Positions 46,168 to 55,271 of a stretch of DNA of 64,000 nucleotides are shown piece after piece; positions within the stretch are counted from its first letter, which is position 1; every line of letters begins with the position of its first letter. Origin of the DNA: Streptomyces sp. NBC_01717 (GTDB lineage Bacteria; Actinomycetota; Actinomycetes; Streptomycetales; Streptomycetaceae); the NCBI RefSeq assembly GCF_036248255.1, contig NZ_CP109178.1, positions 4,154,001 to 4,218,000 on the forward strand, in the 5' to 3' direction. The position numbers and the translations under genes were made by a program. The notes beneath the pieces are model-generated. The model was not told the DNA's origin and searched no databases. It was given only the letters and a program-made list of their open reading frames with translations.

Positions 46168-46818
46168 ATGATCCGCAACATCCTCGGCTCGATCGTCGCT
46201 CTCGCAGGAGCGGCGGCTGTCGTGCTGAGCCCCTTCCGTGTCTGGTACGACGGCCGTCTCGGGCGTCATTACCGGGTCGCGGACCTCTTCAACGGCATCA
46301 GTGGCGCGCGGCCGGGACCGTTGGCGTCGATCTGGCTGCCGTTCCTGTTCGCTGCCGCCGTGGCGTTGGTGGGCGTGGTGCTGCGATCGCGGCTGCTGGT
46401 CGCCTGCGCGGGCGTGATCGTGCTCGGCTTCACCGTGCTGTGGATGGTGCGCCAGGGGCAGGTGGGCGGGAGCCTGACGGTGGCGTCGGACGGGTCCGGG
46501 CTGCAGCTGGGGGTGGCGTACGCGGCGGGCGGCGGGGTGCTGCTCCTGCTGGGCGCGCTGCTGATGTCGGGACGGCACGGCAGCGGCAGCCGCCTCGGCC
46601 GCAGGGCCCGCAACCAGCCGTACGCGGCGCCGGGGGCGGAGGATCCGGATACGTGGCCGCCGACGCAGGAGCCTGGGCCGTCGGTGCAGACGAGTCCGTG
46701 GCCGGAGCCGGAGGTCGACCCGTACACGGGTCCGGACACGCACCGGAGGGACCAGGACACGGCGCCGTATCCCGTGCAGGAGGAAGGCCCTGACACCCGA
46801 CGCCCTCCCCAGCCGTGA
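46168..46818 (+). CDS. Hypothetical membrane protein with four TM helices
   Basis: A 216-residue protein with four hydrophobic helices in the first 140 residues (including IVALAGAAAVVLSPF, WLPFLFAAAVALVGVVL and VACAGVIVLGFTVLWMV), then a Pro/Asp-rich cytoplasmic tail. The N-terminal pattern (helix, then a short loop with WYDGRLGRHYRV) is common in Streptomyces membrane proteins without assigned function. CAGGAGG lies 6 bases before the ATG. Confidence 0.7.
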   Translation: MIRNILGSIVALAGAAAVVLSPFRVWYDGRLGRHYRVADLFNGISGARPGPLASIWLPFLFAAAVALVGVVLRSRLLVACAGVIVLGFTVLWMVRQGQVGGSLTVASDGSGLQLGVAYAAGGGVLLLLGALLMSGRHGSGSRLGRRARNQPYAAPGAEDPDTWPPTQEPGPSVQTSPWPEPEVDPYTGPDTHRRDQDTAPYPVQEEGPDTRRPPQP

Positions 46819-46887
46819 CGCGTCCGCGATGCGGGGTTCCGTCCTCGAACGCCGGACGGGCGGGAAGCGGCCGCCGAACGGCCGCCC

Positions 46888-49290
46888 CTACGTCCGGGCC
46901 CTGTTCCCCGTACCCGTTCCCTTCAGCGCGTCGAGCGCGTACACGCAACGGTCCTTGCTGCACGCGTACACCACGCCGCCCTGCGCCACCGGTGAACCCG
47001 TGATCTCGCCGCCCGTCGCCAGCTTCCATCTCAGCTGACCGCCCGCCGCGTCCAACGTGTACAGCACATGGTCGGCGGAGCCGAAGTGGACCCGGCCGTC
47101 GGCCACGACCGGTGCGCCGACGACCTCGCCACCCGCGGCGAAGCGCCACTTCGGGGTGCCCGTCACCGCGTCCAGCGTGTAGAGCGCGTGGCCGCTGCCG
47201 ACATGGACGTTGCCCGCTGCCACCAGCACCGGTTCGATCGACTGGCGGGCCTCCGTCGCAATGCGCCAGCGGTCCTTGCCGGTCGCCGCGTCCAGCGCGT
47301 ACACCGTGCCGAGGTAGTCGGCCAGATACACCCCGCCGCCCGTGACCGCGGGGCCGGGTGCGAAGGCCGGCGGGGAGAGGAAGACCGCGGGCGACTCGAA
47401 GTGCCAGCGCACCCGGCCCGCCGCGATGTCGACGGCGAGGACCCGGGTGCCTGCGGCGATGTACACATAGCCGTCCGGCGCCGGGGTCACCCGGACGGGC
47501 ACCCCGCCGCAGGAGGCCGCGTCGCCGATCGGGTACGACCAGCGCTCGATGCCCGTGCGGGCGTCGACGGCGCGCAGCCGGGCGTCCTGCCACAGGTACA
47601 CGGTGCCTTCGTGGATCGCGGGCCCGGCCTCCGCCGTCTCGAAGTCGGTCTGTACGCCGCTCGTCTCCCACAGCTTCTCGCCGGTGGACGCCTCCCACGC
47701 CTGGACGCCGCCGCCACGCGTGCCGGTGACGACCGTGCCCCGGTCGGCCTTGAGGGAGTACACCCAGGCGTCCGTCTGCAGCCGCCACCGCTCGGCGCCG
47801 GTCAGCGCGTCCAGGGCGTACAGCGAAGGGCCGTCGGAGCCGTGGATGCGGCCGCCGTCGAGCGCCATCGACCAGGCCACGTCGCGGGTCTTGAACTGGC
47901 GCCGGCCGTTGCCGACGTCCAGCGCGTGCACCTCGAAGGACGTCACGTACAGCAGGTCCCCGGCGACAACCGGCGTGCCCCACACGTCGTTCGACATCCG
48001 GAACCGCCAGGGCCGCCAGCGGTCCGGCCCGGCGGGGGCCGCTTCAGGGGCGTGCGCCGGAGCGGGTACGGGCGGGGCGGCGGCCGGGGCCGTGCCGTTC
48101 AGTCCGGCGGGCGGGCGCACCCAGCCCGTCGCGGGACCGGCCTCGGCGCCGGCCATGGCACGCACGTCACCGGCGCGCGGTCCGGGCCCGATCGGCACCT
48201 TCGCACCGCTCAGCCGCACCGGACCGCCCCCGTCCGGAGCCTGGACGGGCGACCGGGAGAGGGAGGGTGCGGGGGACGGGGATCTCAGGTCGGCGCCGCT
48301 GCGCCATGCCGGCTCCCAGTCCGCGCCCGGCGGGCGATGGCGCGGTGGGGGCGGCGGAGCAGGCGCCGGTGCGGGTGCGGACGCCGCCGTACGCCCTCCC
48401 CCGCGCCGCTGCTCGATCATCGCCGTGGCCGATGTCGGCAGCCAGGCCGACGCCGTACCGCTGTCGTCGCTGCCGGAGGCGAAGAGGTGCGGGGCCAGCT
48501 GGGCCTGCAGATCGGCGGGGCTGGGCCGCAACGCCGCATCCATCTGCATACAGGACTCGATCAGGGGCCGCAGATCGTCGGGCAGGCCCTCCACATCGGG
48601 GCCCTCCCGCAGCAGCATGAAGACCGTCTCGACCGGGTTGGCCCCATGGAACGGCGCATGGCCGGTGGCGGCGAACACCAGCGTCGAGCCGAGCGAGAAC
48701 ACATCGCTGGCGCCCGTCACACTGCGCGAGTCCCGCGCCTGCTCGGGCGACATGTAGGCGGGGGTGCCCACCGCCACGTTGGTCATCGTCAGCCGGGTGT
48801 TGGAGACGCCGGACGCGATCCCGAAGTCGATCACCCGCGGGCCGTCCTCGACCACCAGCACGTTCGACGGCTTGAGGTCGCGGTGGACGAGGCCCGCGCC
48901 ATGGATGGACTGCAGGGCCTCGGCGATACCGGCGGCCAGCCAGCGCACCGCCTGGGTCGGCATCGGACCGCACTCATTCACTATTTCCTCGAGCGAGGGA
49001 GCGGGCACGTACGCGGTGGCCAGCCACGGCACGGCGGCACGCGGATCGGCGTCCACCACGGCCGCCGTGTAGAACCCGCTGACCGCCCGGGCTGCCTCCA
49101 CCTCACGCGTGAAGCGGACCCGGAACAACTGATCCTCGGCAAGTTCCGTACGTACGGTCTTGATCGCCACCCGTCGGCCCGACGCCGAGCGGGCGAGATA
49201 GACCAGCCCCATGCCGCCGGCCCCGAGCCGTCCCAGTACCTCGAACGGGCCGATCCGCCTCGGGTCGTGCTGCGTCAGCTGCTCCACCAC
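46888..49290 (-). CDS. AfsK-like Ser/Thr kinase with PQQ-type beta-propeller
   Basis: An 800-residue kinase arranged like AfsK. The kinase domain (about 12-270) has [10 protein letters not shown], the lysine in [17 protein letters not shown] and [11 protein letters not shown] Pro/Ala-rich linker follows, then seven or eight PQQ-type WD-like repeats (pattern YALDAxTGxxxWR) from about residue 440 to the end. No transmembrane helix is seen, so the propeller is probably cytoplasmic. AfsK of S. coelicolor phosphorylates AfsR; an AfsR-like regulator lies 6 kb away, but partnership is only a guess. The GTG at 49290 has GGGGAGG upstream. Confidence 0.88.
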   Translation of the reverse strand: MVEQLTQHDPRRIGPFEVLGRLGAGGMGLVYLARSASGRRVAIKTVRTELAEDQLFRVRFTREVEAARAVSGFYTAAVVDADPRAAVPWLATAYVPAPSLEEIVNECGPMPTQAVRWLAAGIAEALQSIHGAGLVHRDLKPSNVLVVEDGPRVIDFGIASGVSNTRLTMTNVAVGTPAYMSPEQARDSRSVTGASDVFSLGSTLVFAATGHAPFHGANPVETVFMLLREGPDVEGLPDDLRPLIESCMQMDAALRPSPADLQAQLAPHLFASGSDDSGTASAWLPTSATAMIEQRRGGGRTAASAPAPAPAPPPPPRHRPPGADWEPAWRSGADLRSPSPAPSLSRSPVQAPDGGGPVRLSGAKVPIGPGPRAGDVRAMAGAEAGPATGWVRPPAGLNGTAPAAAPPVPAPAHAPEAAPAGPDRWRPWRFRMSNDVWGTPVVAGDLLYVTSFEVHALDVGNGRRQFKTRDVAWSMALDGGRIHGSDGPSLYALDALTGAERWRLQTDAWVYSLKADRGTVVTGTRGGGVQAWEASTGEKLWETSGVQTDFETAEAGPAIHEGTVYLWQDARLRAVDARTGIERWSYPIGDAASCGGVPVRVTPAPDGYVYIAAGTRVLAVDIAAGRVRWHFESPAVFLSPPAFAPGPAVTGGGVYLADYLGTVYALDAATGKDRWRIATEARQSIEPVLVAAGNVHVGSGHALYTLDAVTGTPKWRFAAGGEVVGAPVVADGRVHFGSADHVLYTLDAAGGQLRWKLATGGEITGSPVAQGGVVYACSKDRCVYALDALKGTGTGNRART

Positions 49291-49461
49291 TTACCTGCCA
49301 CCTCCCCGTACGGACCTCAGCAACAGAAGCCCGCGAAAAACCGCCCCGTGCAGGGTCTCACCACTGGGCACCACCCGGCGGTGCGCACCCCGATTGTTCC
49401 TGGCTGAAGCGATGGTTGCGAACCCGGGGGCGGATCGGGGTGTCACATGTCACTCTGCCCT

Positions 49462-50400
49462 CTATCGGGGCACCGGGGGCTGAAGTACGGCGAACTCGGC
49501 ACCCTGATTGTCGTGCAGGACCGCCATCCTCCCGTACGGGATGTCGAAGGGCGGCACGGAGACCCGGCCGCCGAGGTGGGCGCCGGTCTCGGCCGTGGCG
49601 TCGCAGTCCGCGACGGCGAAGTAATTGAGGAAATAGCTGGGCATCTCGGCCGGGAACGCGTCGGTGATCACACTGCGCCCGCCGATCGCGGTGTCGGGGC
49701 CCGGTTCGGTGCCTGCCGGGGACCACATCCGGAAGTCGACCCCGGGCACGTCTGCGCCCGACCCGCTGATGCCGGACTCGGGGGTCTCGGAGTCTGTGGT
49801 TTCGGACTCGGGGGTCTCGGACTCGGGGGTCTCGGACTCACCCGTGCCGGACTCACCTGTTCCGGACTCGCCCCTGCCCGACTCATCCGTGCCGACCGCA
49901 GCGAGATCCGTGCCACGGAACCCGAAGACCTGCTCGTAGAAGGCGTCCACGCGGTCCTTCTGCCGCGTGTACACCTCGGTCCAGCAGAAGGATCCCGGCT
50001 CGTTCTGCTTCTGGAACCCGCCGCGGTCCCCTGCCTGCCAGAGCCCGAAGACCGCGCCTCCGGGGTCGGCGGCCTGCGCGAGCACCCCGGCCCCGCCCAT
50101 CCTGACGGGCTCGGTGATCACCTGACCGCCCGCCTGCCTGATCCTGGTGACGGTCGCGGCGATGTCGTCGGTGGCGAAGTAGATGCCCCAGGCGGTCGGC
50201 ATCCGGCCGTCCTGCTTGGCGGCCAGTGCGGCTACCAGCTTGCCGCCGCTGAGGGCATCGACACAGGGGCCGCCCCTGTCCACCTCTTCGCCGGCCCGGA
50301 AGGTCCATCCGAAGAGCTCACCGTAGAAGCGCTTGCCCGCTTCGAGGTCGGGGAGCTGCACATCCACCCAGCACGGCGCGGAGTGCGCGAATGCGGCCAT
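49462..50400 (-). CDS. Two-domain VOC (glyoxalase-like) protein with repeat insert
   Basis: A 312-residue protein of two VOC/glyoxalase-like domains (about 8-125 and 130-310), as in many small-molecule-binding or resistance proteins. The first starts PCWVDVQLPDLEAGKRFYGELFGWTF, the second FCWTEVYTRQKDRVDAFYEQVFGF. The second domain is interrupted at residues about 172-209 by an acidic low-complexity stretch of ESGTG and ESETP units encoded by 15-base repeats. The ATG at 50400 has GGAAGGA upstream. Enzyme activity is doubtful; the substrate is unknown. Confidence 0.85.
   Translation of the reverse strand: MAAFAHSAPCWVDVQLPDLEAGKRFYGELFGWTFRAGEEVDRGGPCVDALSGGKLVAALAAKQDGRMPTAWGIYFATDDIAATVTRIRQAGGQVITEPVRMGGAGVLAQAADPGGAVFGLWQAGDRGGFQKQNEPGSFCWTEVYTRQKDRVDAFYEQVFGFRGTDLAAVGTDESGRGESGTGESGTGESETPESETPESETTDSETPESGISGSGADVPGVDFRMWSPAGTEPGPDTAIGGRSVITDAFPAEMPSYFLNYFAVADCDATAETGAHLGGRVSVPPFDIPYGRMAVLHDNQGAEFAVLQPPVPR
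49773..49885. repeat. 15-base tandem repeats inside the VOC gene
   Basis: Units of GGACTCGGGGGTCTC and variants (on the + strand) are repeated about seven times and encode ESETP/ESGTG. The length is a multiple of 15, so the frame is kept when copy number changes. Confidence 0.8.
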
Positions 50401-50531
50401 GGGCCCGGATCCTTCCGCAGTAGTGACGCTCGTCACACCCAAAGTAGCCGCGCGCCGGCCACGCCGCGCCACGACGAACCGTCGAACACGGTCTCGATAT
50501 CGAAGTTCCTTGCCCATCGCGTCACGGAAAG

Positions 50532-50586
50532 TTATCCACGGAAGTTGTCCACAGGCTGTTGATAACACAATTCAAGCTGTGGATCG
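50532..50586. other. Cluster of DnaA-box-like sequences
   Basis: TTATCCACG (50532-50540), TTGTCCACA (50545-50553) and, on the other strand, CGATCCACA (50578-50586) lie within 55 bases in the gap between the VOC and TetR genes. TTGTCCACA is the preferred Streptomyces DnaA box. This could be a DnaA-titration or regulatory site; it is not oriC, which would hold many more boxes next to dnaA. Confidence 0.45.
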
Positions 50587-50696
50587 CATCCGCCGAAATC
50601 CGGCCACTTCCCCCACACCACCCCACCGCACCTGCGGACCTCCCCATTTGCAGTCGGCCGAATCGCGCTCCGATCACCCCTCGGTAAGCTGACGGC

Positions 50697-51344
50697 ATGA
50701 CAGGACAAGTGCGCACCGTCGACGGCCGCGTGGCCGGTCGACGCGGACAGGCGACGCGGCAGAAGCTGCTCGACTGCCTCAGCGAGATGCTCAGCTCCTC
50801 GCCGTACCGGGACGTCAAAGTCATCGACGTCGCCCGGAAGGCAGGGACTTCACCCGCGACCTTCTACCAATACTTCCCCGACGTCGAGGGCGCCGTCCTC
50901 GAGATCGCGGATGAAATGGCCAAGGAGGGCGCCGCGTTGACGGAACTGGTCGCGGGCCGCTCCTGGGTCGGCAAGTCCGGCTGGCAGACCGCCGAAGAAC
51001 TCGTCGAGGGATTCCTCGACTTCTGGCGGCGCCACGACGCGATCCTCCGCGTGGTCGACCTCGGCGCGGCCGAGGGCGACAAGCGGTTCTACAAGATCCG
51101 CATGAAGATCCTCAACTCGGTCACCAACTCCCTTACGGATTCGGTGAAGGATCTCCAGGCCAAGGGCAAGGTCGACAAGGACATCAGCCCCGCGGCGATG
51201 GCGGGCTCGCTGGTCGCGATGCTGGCCGCGGTCGCCTCGCACCAGAAGGGCTTCCAGACCTGGGGTGTCAAGCAGGCTGAACTCAAGCCGAACCTTGCCC
51301 TGTTGGTGCACCTGGGCATCACCGGCAAGAAGCCGACGAAGTAG
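50697..51344 (+). CDS. TetR family transcriptional regulator
   Basis: A 215-residue repressor-type protein. The N-terminal TetR helix-turn-helix spans about 20-65 (VIDVARKAGTSPATFYQYFPDVEGAVLEI); the rest is an all-helical ligand domain (SWVGKSGWQTAEELVEGFLDFWRR...). It is the only TetR gene in the window. It lies between two clusters of genes that carry the CTGACGnnnCGTCAG operator, so it is the first candidate for their regulator, but its own promoter has only a half-matching site (50689-50703). It is followed by a strong bidirectional hairpin. Confidence 0.9.
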   Translation: MTGQVRTVDGRVAGRRGQATRQKLLDCLSEMLSSSPYRDVKVIDVARKAGTSPATFYQYFPDVEGAVLEIADEMAKEGAALTELVAGRSWVGKSGWQTAEELVEGFLDFWRRHDAILRVVDLGAAEGDKRFYKIRMKILNSVTNSLTDSVKDLQAKGKVDKDISPAAMAGSLVAMLAAVASHQKGFQTWGVKQAELKPNLALLVHLGITGKKPTK

Positions 51345-51413
51345 CGCCGGCTCCCGGCTCCCCCCTTCCGCTCCGGGCACCGCACGGCCATCCGGGCTGC
51401 CCACGTCCTGTCG

Positions 51414-51452
51414 CGCCGACGGCGGACCACGCAATGTGGTCCGCCGTCGGCG
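51414..51452. terminator. Bidirectional terminator between TetR and deazaflavin genes
   Basis: A perfect 17-bp stem (51414-51430 with 51436-51452) and a 5-base loop, centred between convergent genes. Confidence 0.9.
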
Positions 51453-51464
51453 TATCACCGTGCC

Positions 51465-51956
51465 TTACGAAGTCGCGCGCCGCTCCAGCCGGAAGAGCCG
51501 GATCTCCCGCTCCACCCGCGCCTGGTACGTGGCGTACGGCGGCCAGAACGTCAGCGCCGCCTGCCACACCTCCTCCCGTTCCGCGCCCTCCAGCAGCCGG
51601 GCGCGTACCGCGATGTCGTGGCCCTTCCAGTTGATGACGGCGTCGTCCGGATGGGCCAACAGGTTCGCAGTCCAGGCAGGATGACCCGTACGGCCGAAGT
51701 TGCTGCCGATGAGAACCCACGTTCCGTCACCGTGCTCCGGGGTGGGCATACAGGCCAGTGGAGTGGTCCGCAGCTGCCCGCTCTTCGCGCCGCGCACCGT
51801 GAGGATCAACCCGGGCAGCATCTGCGCGCTGAGCAGTACCTTGCCGCGGGTGAGCCGGTGGACGGTGCGGTCCATGGCGGGTATGACGTGCGGGGCGATC
51901 CTCGCGAAGGCGCGGGTCGAGGACACCTTCTGGATCATCCGGGCTCCGGCTGCCAT
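51465..51956 (-). CDS. Nitroreductase family deazaflavin-dependent oxidoreductase
   Basis: A 163-residue split-beta-barrel protein of the DDN/F420-dependent family. The segments LILTVRGAKSGQLRTTPLACMP and WVLIGSNFGRTGHPAWTANLLAHPDD are hallmarks; the RGxxSGxxRTTPL loop binds the F420 phosphate. These enzymes reduce quinones, enones or similar compounds. The ATG shares one base with the acyl-CoA dehydrogenase stop (TGATG), so the two are one operon. An F420-dependent ring or double-bond reduction step in the same acyl-CoA pathway is a reasonable inference. Confidence 0.86.
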   Translation of the reverse strand: MAAGARMIQKVSSTRAFARIAPHVIPAMDRTVHRLTRGKVLLSAQMLPGLILTVRGAKSGQLRTTPLACMPTPEHGDGTWVLIGSNFGRTGHPAWTANLLAHPDDAVINWKGHDIAVRARLLEGAEREEVWQAALTFWPPYATYQARVEREIRLFRLERRATS

Positions 51957-53200
51957 CAGACCGCCACCTCCATGCGCGGCCCGTACCCGGGCCCCTGCGC
52001 CTGCCCGTGCCCCTGTCCCTGGGCGTCCTGCGTGAAGAGCCCGGCCTGCTCGGCCGCGTGGTCGCGCAGCCGGTGGACCGGCCCGAAGAGCAGTTCGTCG
52101 GCGGCGGCCCGCTTGAAGTAGAGATGCGCCTCGTGTTCCCAGGTGAAGCCGATCCCACCGTGCAGCTGGACCGCCTCGGCGGTGGTGATCCGCAGGGTTT
52201 CCAGCGCCTGGGCGAGGGCGAGCCCTCCGGCCGCCGGGTCCCAGGCCGCGTAGTACGCCGCAGACCTGGCTGCCTGCACCCGCACGTACAGATCGGCCAG
52301 CCGGTGCTTCACGGCCTGGAAGGAGCCGATGGCGCGGCCGAACTGTTCGCGCGCCTTGACGTATTCGACGGTCCGGTCGAGTGCGCTCGCCGCGGCTCCG
52401 ACCGCTTCCGCCGCCAGTACGGCGGCGGTGGTGCACCCGACGGCGGCCAGGGCGCCCGCAGGGCCGGCCACATCGGCCGTGTCGTCCGCGCCGAGCAGTT
52501 CCGCGGCGGTGTCGCGCAGTTCGATGCGAGCCAGCGGCCGGGTCTCGTCCAGCGAGGTCTGCCGGGTGCGGGCGAGCCCGGTCGCCGTGTCCACGCGGAC
52601 GAGGAAGAGGAGCGTACGGCTGCGTGGGAAGCCGCCCGCGTGGGCCGCGACCAGCAGCAGCCCGGCGCTGTGCCCGTCGAGGACCCGCGCGGCCTCCCCG
52701 TACAGTCGCCACCCCTCCGGGCCGGGCCGGGCCTGTACGCCACCGGCCCGCCCGCCGCCCGCCCAGGCGCCACCGGTGGTGTCGCCGGTGAGACCGAGGG
52801 CGGTGGAGAGCGAGCCTCCGGGCACGGCGAGGGTCGCGGTCAGCTCACCCGCGGCGATGCGCGGCAGCAGGGCCGCTCGCTGGGCCTCGGTGCCGAGTGC
52901 GGTGATCAGAGGCGCGGCGAGCGCGGCGGTGGCGAGCAGCGGGGACGGCAGCAGGGCGCGGCCGGTCTCCTCGCAGGCGACGGCGAGTTCGACGGTCCCG
53001 CAGCCGACTCCTCCGTACTCCGGCGCGAGCGCGAGCCCCGGCAGCCCGAGGTCCTGGGCGAGTTGCCGCCACAGGGCCTCGTCATAACCGTGCGCGGTCC
53101 GCACGGCACTCCTGACCTCGCCGGGCCCGCAGCGTTTGACCAGCAGTTCGCGCAGGGTGCGGCGGATCTGGTCCTGCTCCGCGGTGAAGGCGGCGTCCAT
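51956..53200 (-). CDS. Acyl-CoA dehydrogenase family protein
   Basis: A 414-residue flavoprotein of the acyl-CoA dehydrogenase superfamily. The N-terminal helical domain (MDAAFTAEQDQIRRTLREL) leads to LALAPEYGGVG, the central beta domain is divergent, and the C-terminal helices carry YVKAREQFGRAIGSFQAVKHRLAD and AVQLHGGIGFTWEHEAHLYFKRA. It ends in a Gln/Gly-rich tail. GGAAGGAG precedes the ATG at 53200. Only one FadE-type subunit is present here; steroid-type enzymes are often heteromers, so a partner may lie elsewhere. The promoter carries the palindromic operator at 53240. Confidence 0.9.
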   Translation of the reverse strand: MDAAFTAEQDQIRRTLRELLVKRCGPGEVRSAVRTAHGYDEALWRQLAQDLGLPGLALAPEYGGVGCGTVELAVACEETGRALLPSPLLATAALAAPLITALGTEAQRAALLPRIAAGELTATLAVPGGSLSTALGLTGDTTGGAWAGGGRAGGVQARPGPEGWRLYGEAARVLDGHSAGLLLVAAHAGGFPRSRTLLFLVRVDTATGLARTRQTSLDETRPLARIELRDTAAELLGADDTADVAGPAGALAAVGCTTAAVLAAEAVGAAASALDRTVEYVKAREQFGRAIGSFQAVKHRLADLYVRVQAARSAAYYAAWDPAAGGLALAQALETLRITTAEAVQLHGGIGFTWEHEAHLYFKRAAADELLFGPVHRLRDHAAEQAGLFTQDAQGQGHGQAQGPGYGPRMEVAV

Positions 53201-53239
53201 CGTCGGGCTCCTTCCCCTCAGGGGCCGTAGGCCTCTGAT

Positions 53240-53254
53240 CTGACGGATCGTCAT
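53240..53254. promoter_or_regulatory. Palindromic operator upstream of acyl-CoA dehydrogenase
   Basis: CTGACG-GAT-CGTCAT, one mismatch at the end of an arm, 39 bases upstream of the dehydrogenase start. A second site sits at 53321 in the same divergent gap. Confidence 0.72.
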
Positions 53255-53320
53255 GCTAGGCGTGATGTTGCGAGAAACCCAGAGCCGCGCATGCGCTCGC
53301 CCACCCCCCTCCCGCCACAT

Positions 53321-53335
53321 CTGATGTACCGTCAG
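53321..53335. promoter_or_regulatory. Palindromic operator abutting the thiolase-type start codon
   Basis: CTGATG-TAC-CGTCAG ends only 4 bases before the ATG at 53340. There is no room for a ribosome binding site, so the mRNA is probably leaderless and the operator covers the promoter or the transcription start. Confidence 0.72.
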
Positions 53336-53339
53336 ATTC

Positions 53340-54521
53340 ATGCCTTCCTCACCCTCCTCCCGCCCGCGCAAGGTCGCTGTCGTCGGCATATCCCTCGCGG
53401 ACTGCGGACGCGTCGACGGCCCCACTCCGTACGTCCTGCACGCCCAGGCCGCCCGTCGGGCGCTCGCCGATTCCGGTCTGGACCGCTCGGTCGTCGACGG
53501 CTTCGCCTCCGCCGGACTCGGCACGCTCGCCCCGGTCGAGGTCGCGGAGTATCTGGGCCTCAAGCCCACCTGGGTGGACTCCACCGCGGTCGGCGGTGCG
53601 ACCTGGGAGGTGATGGCCGCCCATGCCGCCGACGCCATCGCGGCCGGCCGCGCCGACGCCGTACTGCTGGTGTACGGGTCGACCGCGCGCGCAGACATCC
53701 GGGCCGGGCGCCGCACGTCGAATCTCTCGTTCGGCTCGCGCGGCCCGCTCCAGTTCGAAGTGCCGTACGGGCACTCACTGATCGCGAAGTACGCAATGGC
53801 CGCCCGCCGCCATATGCACGAGTACGGAACGACGTTGGAGCAGCTCGCCGAGGTAGCCGTGCAAGCCCGCGCGAACGCGTCGGCCAACCCGGACGCGATG
53901 TTCCGGGACCCGATCACGGTGGACGACGTCCTGTCGGGCCCGATGATCGCGGACCCGTTCACCAAGCTGCACTGCTGCATCCGCAGCGACGGCGGGTGCG
54001 CGGTACTGCTGGCGGCCGAGGAGTACGTGCCGGACACGGCGAAGGACCCGGTGTGGATCCTCGGCACGGGCGAGTACGTCTCGCACTCCACGATGTCCGA
54101 ATGGGACGACTTCACGGTCTCCCCGGCCGCGGTTTCGGGCCGACTGGCCTTCGAGCGTGCCGGGGTGCGGCCCGCCGACATCGATCTGGCCGAGATCTAT
54201 GACGCCTTCACCTATATGACGCTGGTGACGCTGGAGGATCTGGGGTTCTGCGCGAAGGGCGAGGGTGGCGCGTTCATCGAGAAGGGCCGGATCGGTCGGT
54301 CCGGGGAACTTCCGGTGAACACCGACGGGGGTGGTCTTTCGGCCTGCCATCCTGGGATGCGCGGGCTCTTCCTCCTGGTGGAATCCGTCCGTCAACTCCG
54401 TGGTGAGGCGGGGAAACGGCAGGTCAGAAGGGCGGACGGTAGCCTTCCCGAGCTGGCCGCGGCGTCGGGGACGGGTGGCTGGTTCTGTTCCTCGGGCACG
54501 ATCGTGTTGGGACGGGGCTGA
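53340..54521 (+). CDS. Thiolase-fold lipid-transfer-type protein (second copy)
   Basis: A 393-residue SCPx/Ltp-type thiolase homologue. The position of the catalytic cysteine is occupied by GGATWEV, so it lacks the nucleophile. It keeps the DLAEIYDAFTYMTLV block and the C-terminal NTDGGGLSACHPGMRG. This fits the Ltp2-type aldolase group or an inactive partner rather than a true thiolase. It is only loosely similar to the Ltp-like protein at 42972. The ATG lacks a Shine-Dalgarno sequence and is probably leaderless. Its likely DUF35 partner is not adjacent; one lies at 58253. Confidence 0.84.
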   Translation: MPSSPSSRPRKVAVVGISLADCGRVDGPTPYVLHAQAARRALADSGLDRSVVDGFASAGLGTLAPVEVAEYLGLKPTWVDSTAVGGATWEVMAAHAADAIAAGRADAVLLVYGSTARADIRAGRRTSNLSFGSRGPLQFEVPYGHSLIAKYAMAARRHMHEYGTTLEQLAEVAVQARANASANPDAMFRDPITVDDVLSGPMIADPFTKLHCCIRSDGGCAVLLAAEEYVPDTAKDPVWILGTGEYVSHSTMSEWDDFTVSPAAVSGRLAFERAGVRPADIDLAEIYDAFTYMTLVTLEDLGFCAKGEGGAFIEKGRIGRSGELPVNTDGGGLSACHPGMRGLFLLVESVRQLRGEAGKRQVRRADGSLPELAAASGTGGWFCSSGTIVLGRG

Positions 54522-54573
54522 GAAGCCTGAATCCCAGGCAGGCACTGCCTGAAAGCGCTCTCTCTATAACTTT

Positions 54574-54602
54574 TTGACCCGCGCACCTCAAACCTCTAGG
54601 TT
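54574..54602 (+). promoter_or_regulatory. Housekeeping promoter of the DUF805 gene
   Basis: TTGACC (54574-54579), a 17-base spacer and TAGGTT (54597-54602) form the best vegetative-type (HrdB-like) promoter in the window. Transcription would start near 54609, giving a leader of about 50 bases. Confidence 0.75.
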
Positions 54603-54659
54603 CTGGCGTCCAGGCTCGGTCCAGCGAGGACGAGCTTCCATCGTCCTTGGGGGGACAAC

Positions 54660-55019
54660 ATGCACTGGTATCTCGATGTCCTGAAGAAGTACGCGGTGTT
54701 CAGCGGCCGTGCGCGCCGCCAGGAGTACTGGATGTTCACGCTCTTCAATTACATCGCTTTCATCATCGCGGCTGTGCTCGACGCGGTGCTCGGCACGTCG
54801 CCGGTCATCACCGGTATCTACTTCGTCGCCATCCTGCTGCCCAGCCTCGGGGTCTTCATACGCCGCCTGCACGACACCGGCCGCTCCGGCTGGTGGATTC
54901 TGTTCGGGATCATCCCGGCGGTGGGCGGGATCACGCTGCTCGTCTTCTCGTGCCTCGAGGGCGACCGCAGCCAGAACGCGTACGGCCCGGACCCGAAGTC
55001 CGGCTACGCCGCGGCCTAG
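54660..55019 (+). CDS. DUF805 family membrane protein
   Basis: A 119-residue protein with three transmembrane helices. The family pattern is complete: YLDVLKKYAVFSGRARRQEYWMFTLFN at the start, RRLHDTGRSGWW before the last helix, and a polar C-terminus (EGDRSQNAYGPDPKSG). Function is unknown; members are small inner-membrane proteins. The GGGGGG sequence before ACAAC-ATG is the binding site. The gene is monocistronic, with its own promoter and terminator. Confidence 0.92.
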   Translation: MHWYLDVLKKYAVFSGRARRQEYWMFTLFNYIAFIIAAVLDAVLGTSPVITGIYFVAILLPSLGVFIRRLHDTGRSGWWILFGIIPAVGGITLLVFSCLEGDRSQNAYGPDPKSGYAAA

Positions 55020-55097
55020 TGGGTCCCGCAGTCGGGCGACCGCCCGGCCGCACGCATGACCGCATGACCGTGCGCTCACCGCTCTGAGCGCACACCA

Positions 55098-55141
55098 CAC
55101 AGGGCGTCGCCCGGCAACCCACTGCCGGCCGACGCCCTGTG
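55098..55141 (+). terminator. Terminator after the DUF805 gene
   Basis: CACAGGGCGTCG (55098-55109) pairs perfectly with 55130-55141; the 20-base loop can form a further CCGGCA/TGCCGG stem. Confidence 0.85.
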
Positions 55142-55271
55142 GGCGTTCGGCCACGCCGCGCTCCCAGGGATCGTCGTCCCCACCCGGTCCTCGACGCCGA
55201 GGAACTCGTCCGCCTCGCACACCGCGGACCGACCCGGCGGCCCCGCGCCCCGGCGGGCATGATGGGGCCGT

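Noticed and set aside
50689..50703. CTGACGGCATGACAG over the TetR start codon as an autoregulatory operator
   Set aside because: One arm is perfect but the other matches only four of six positions, so I do not count it as a site. It could be a weak one.
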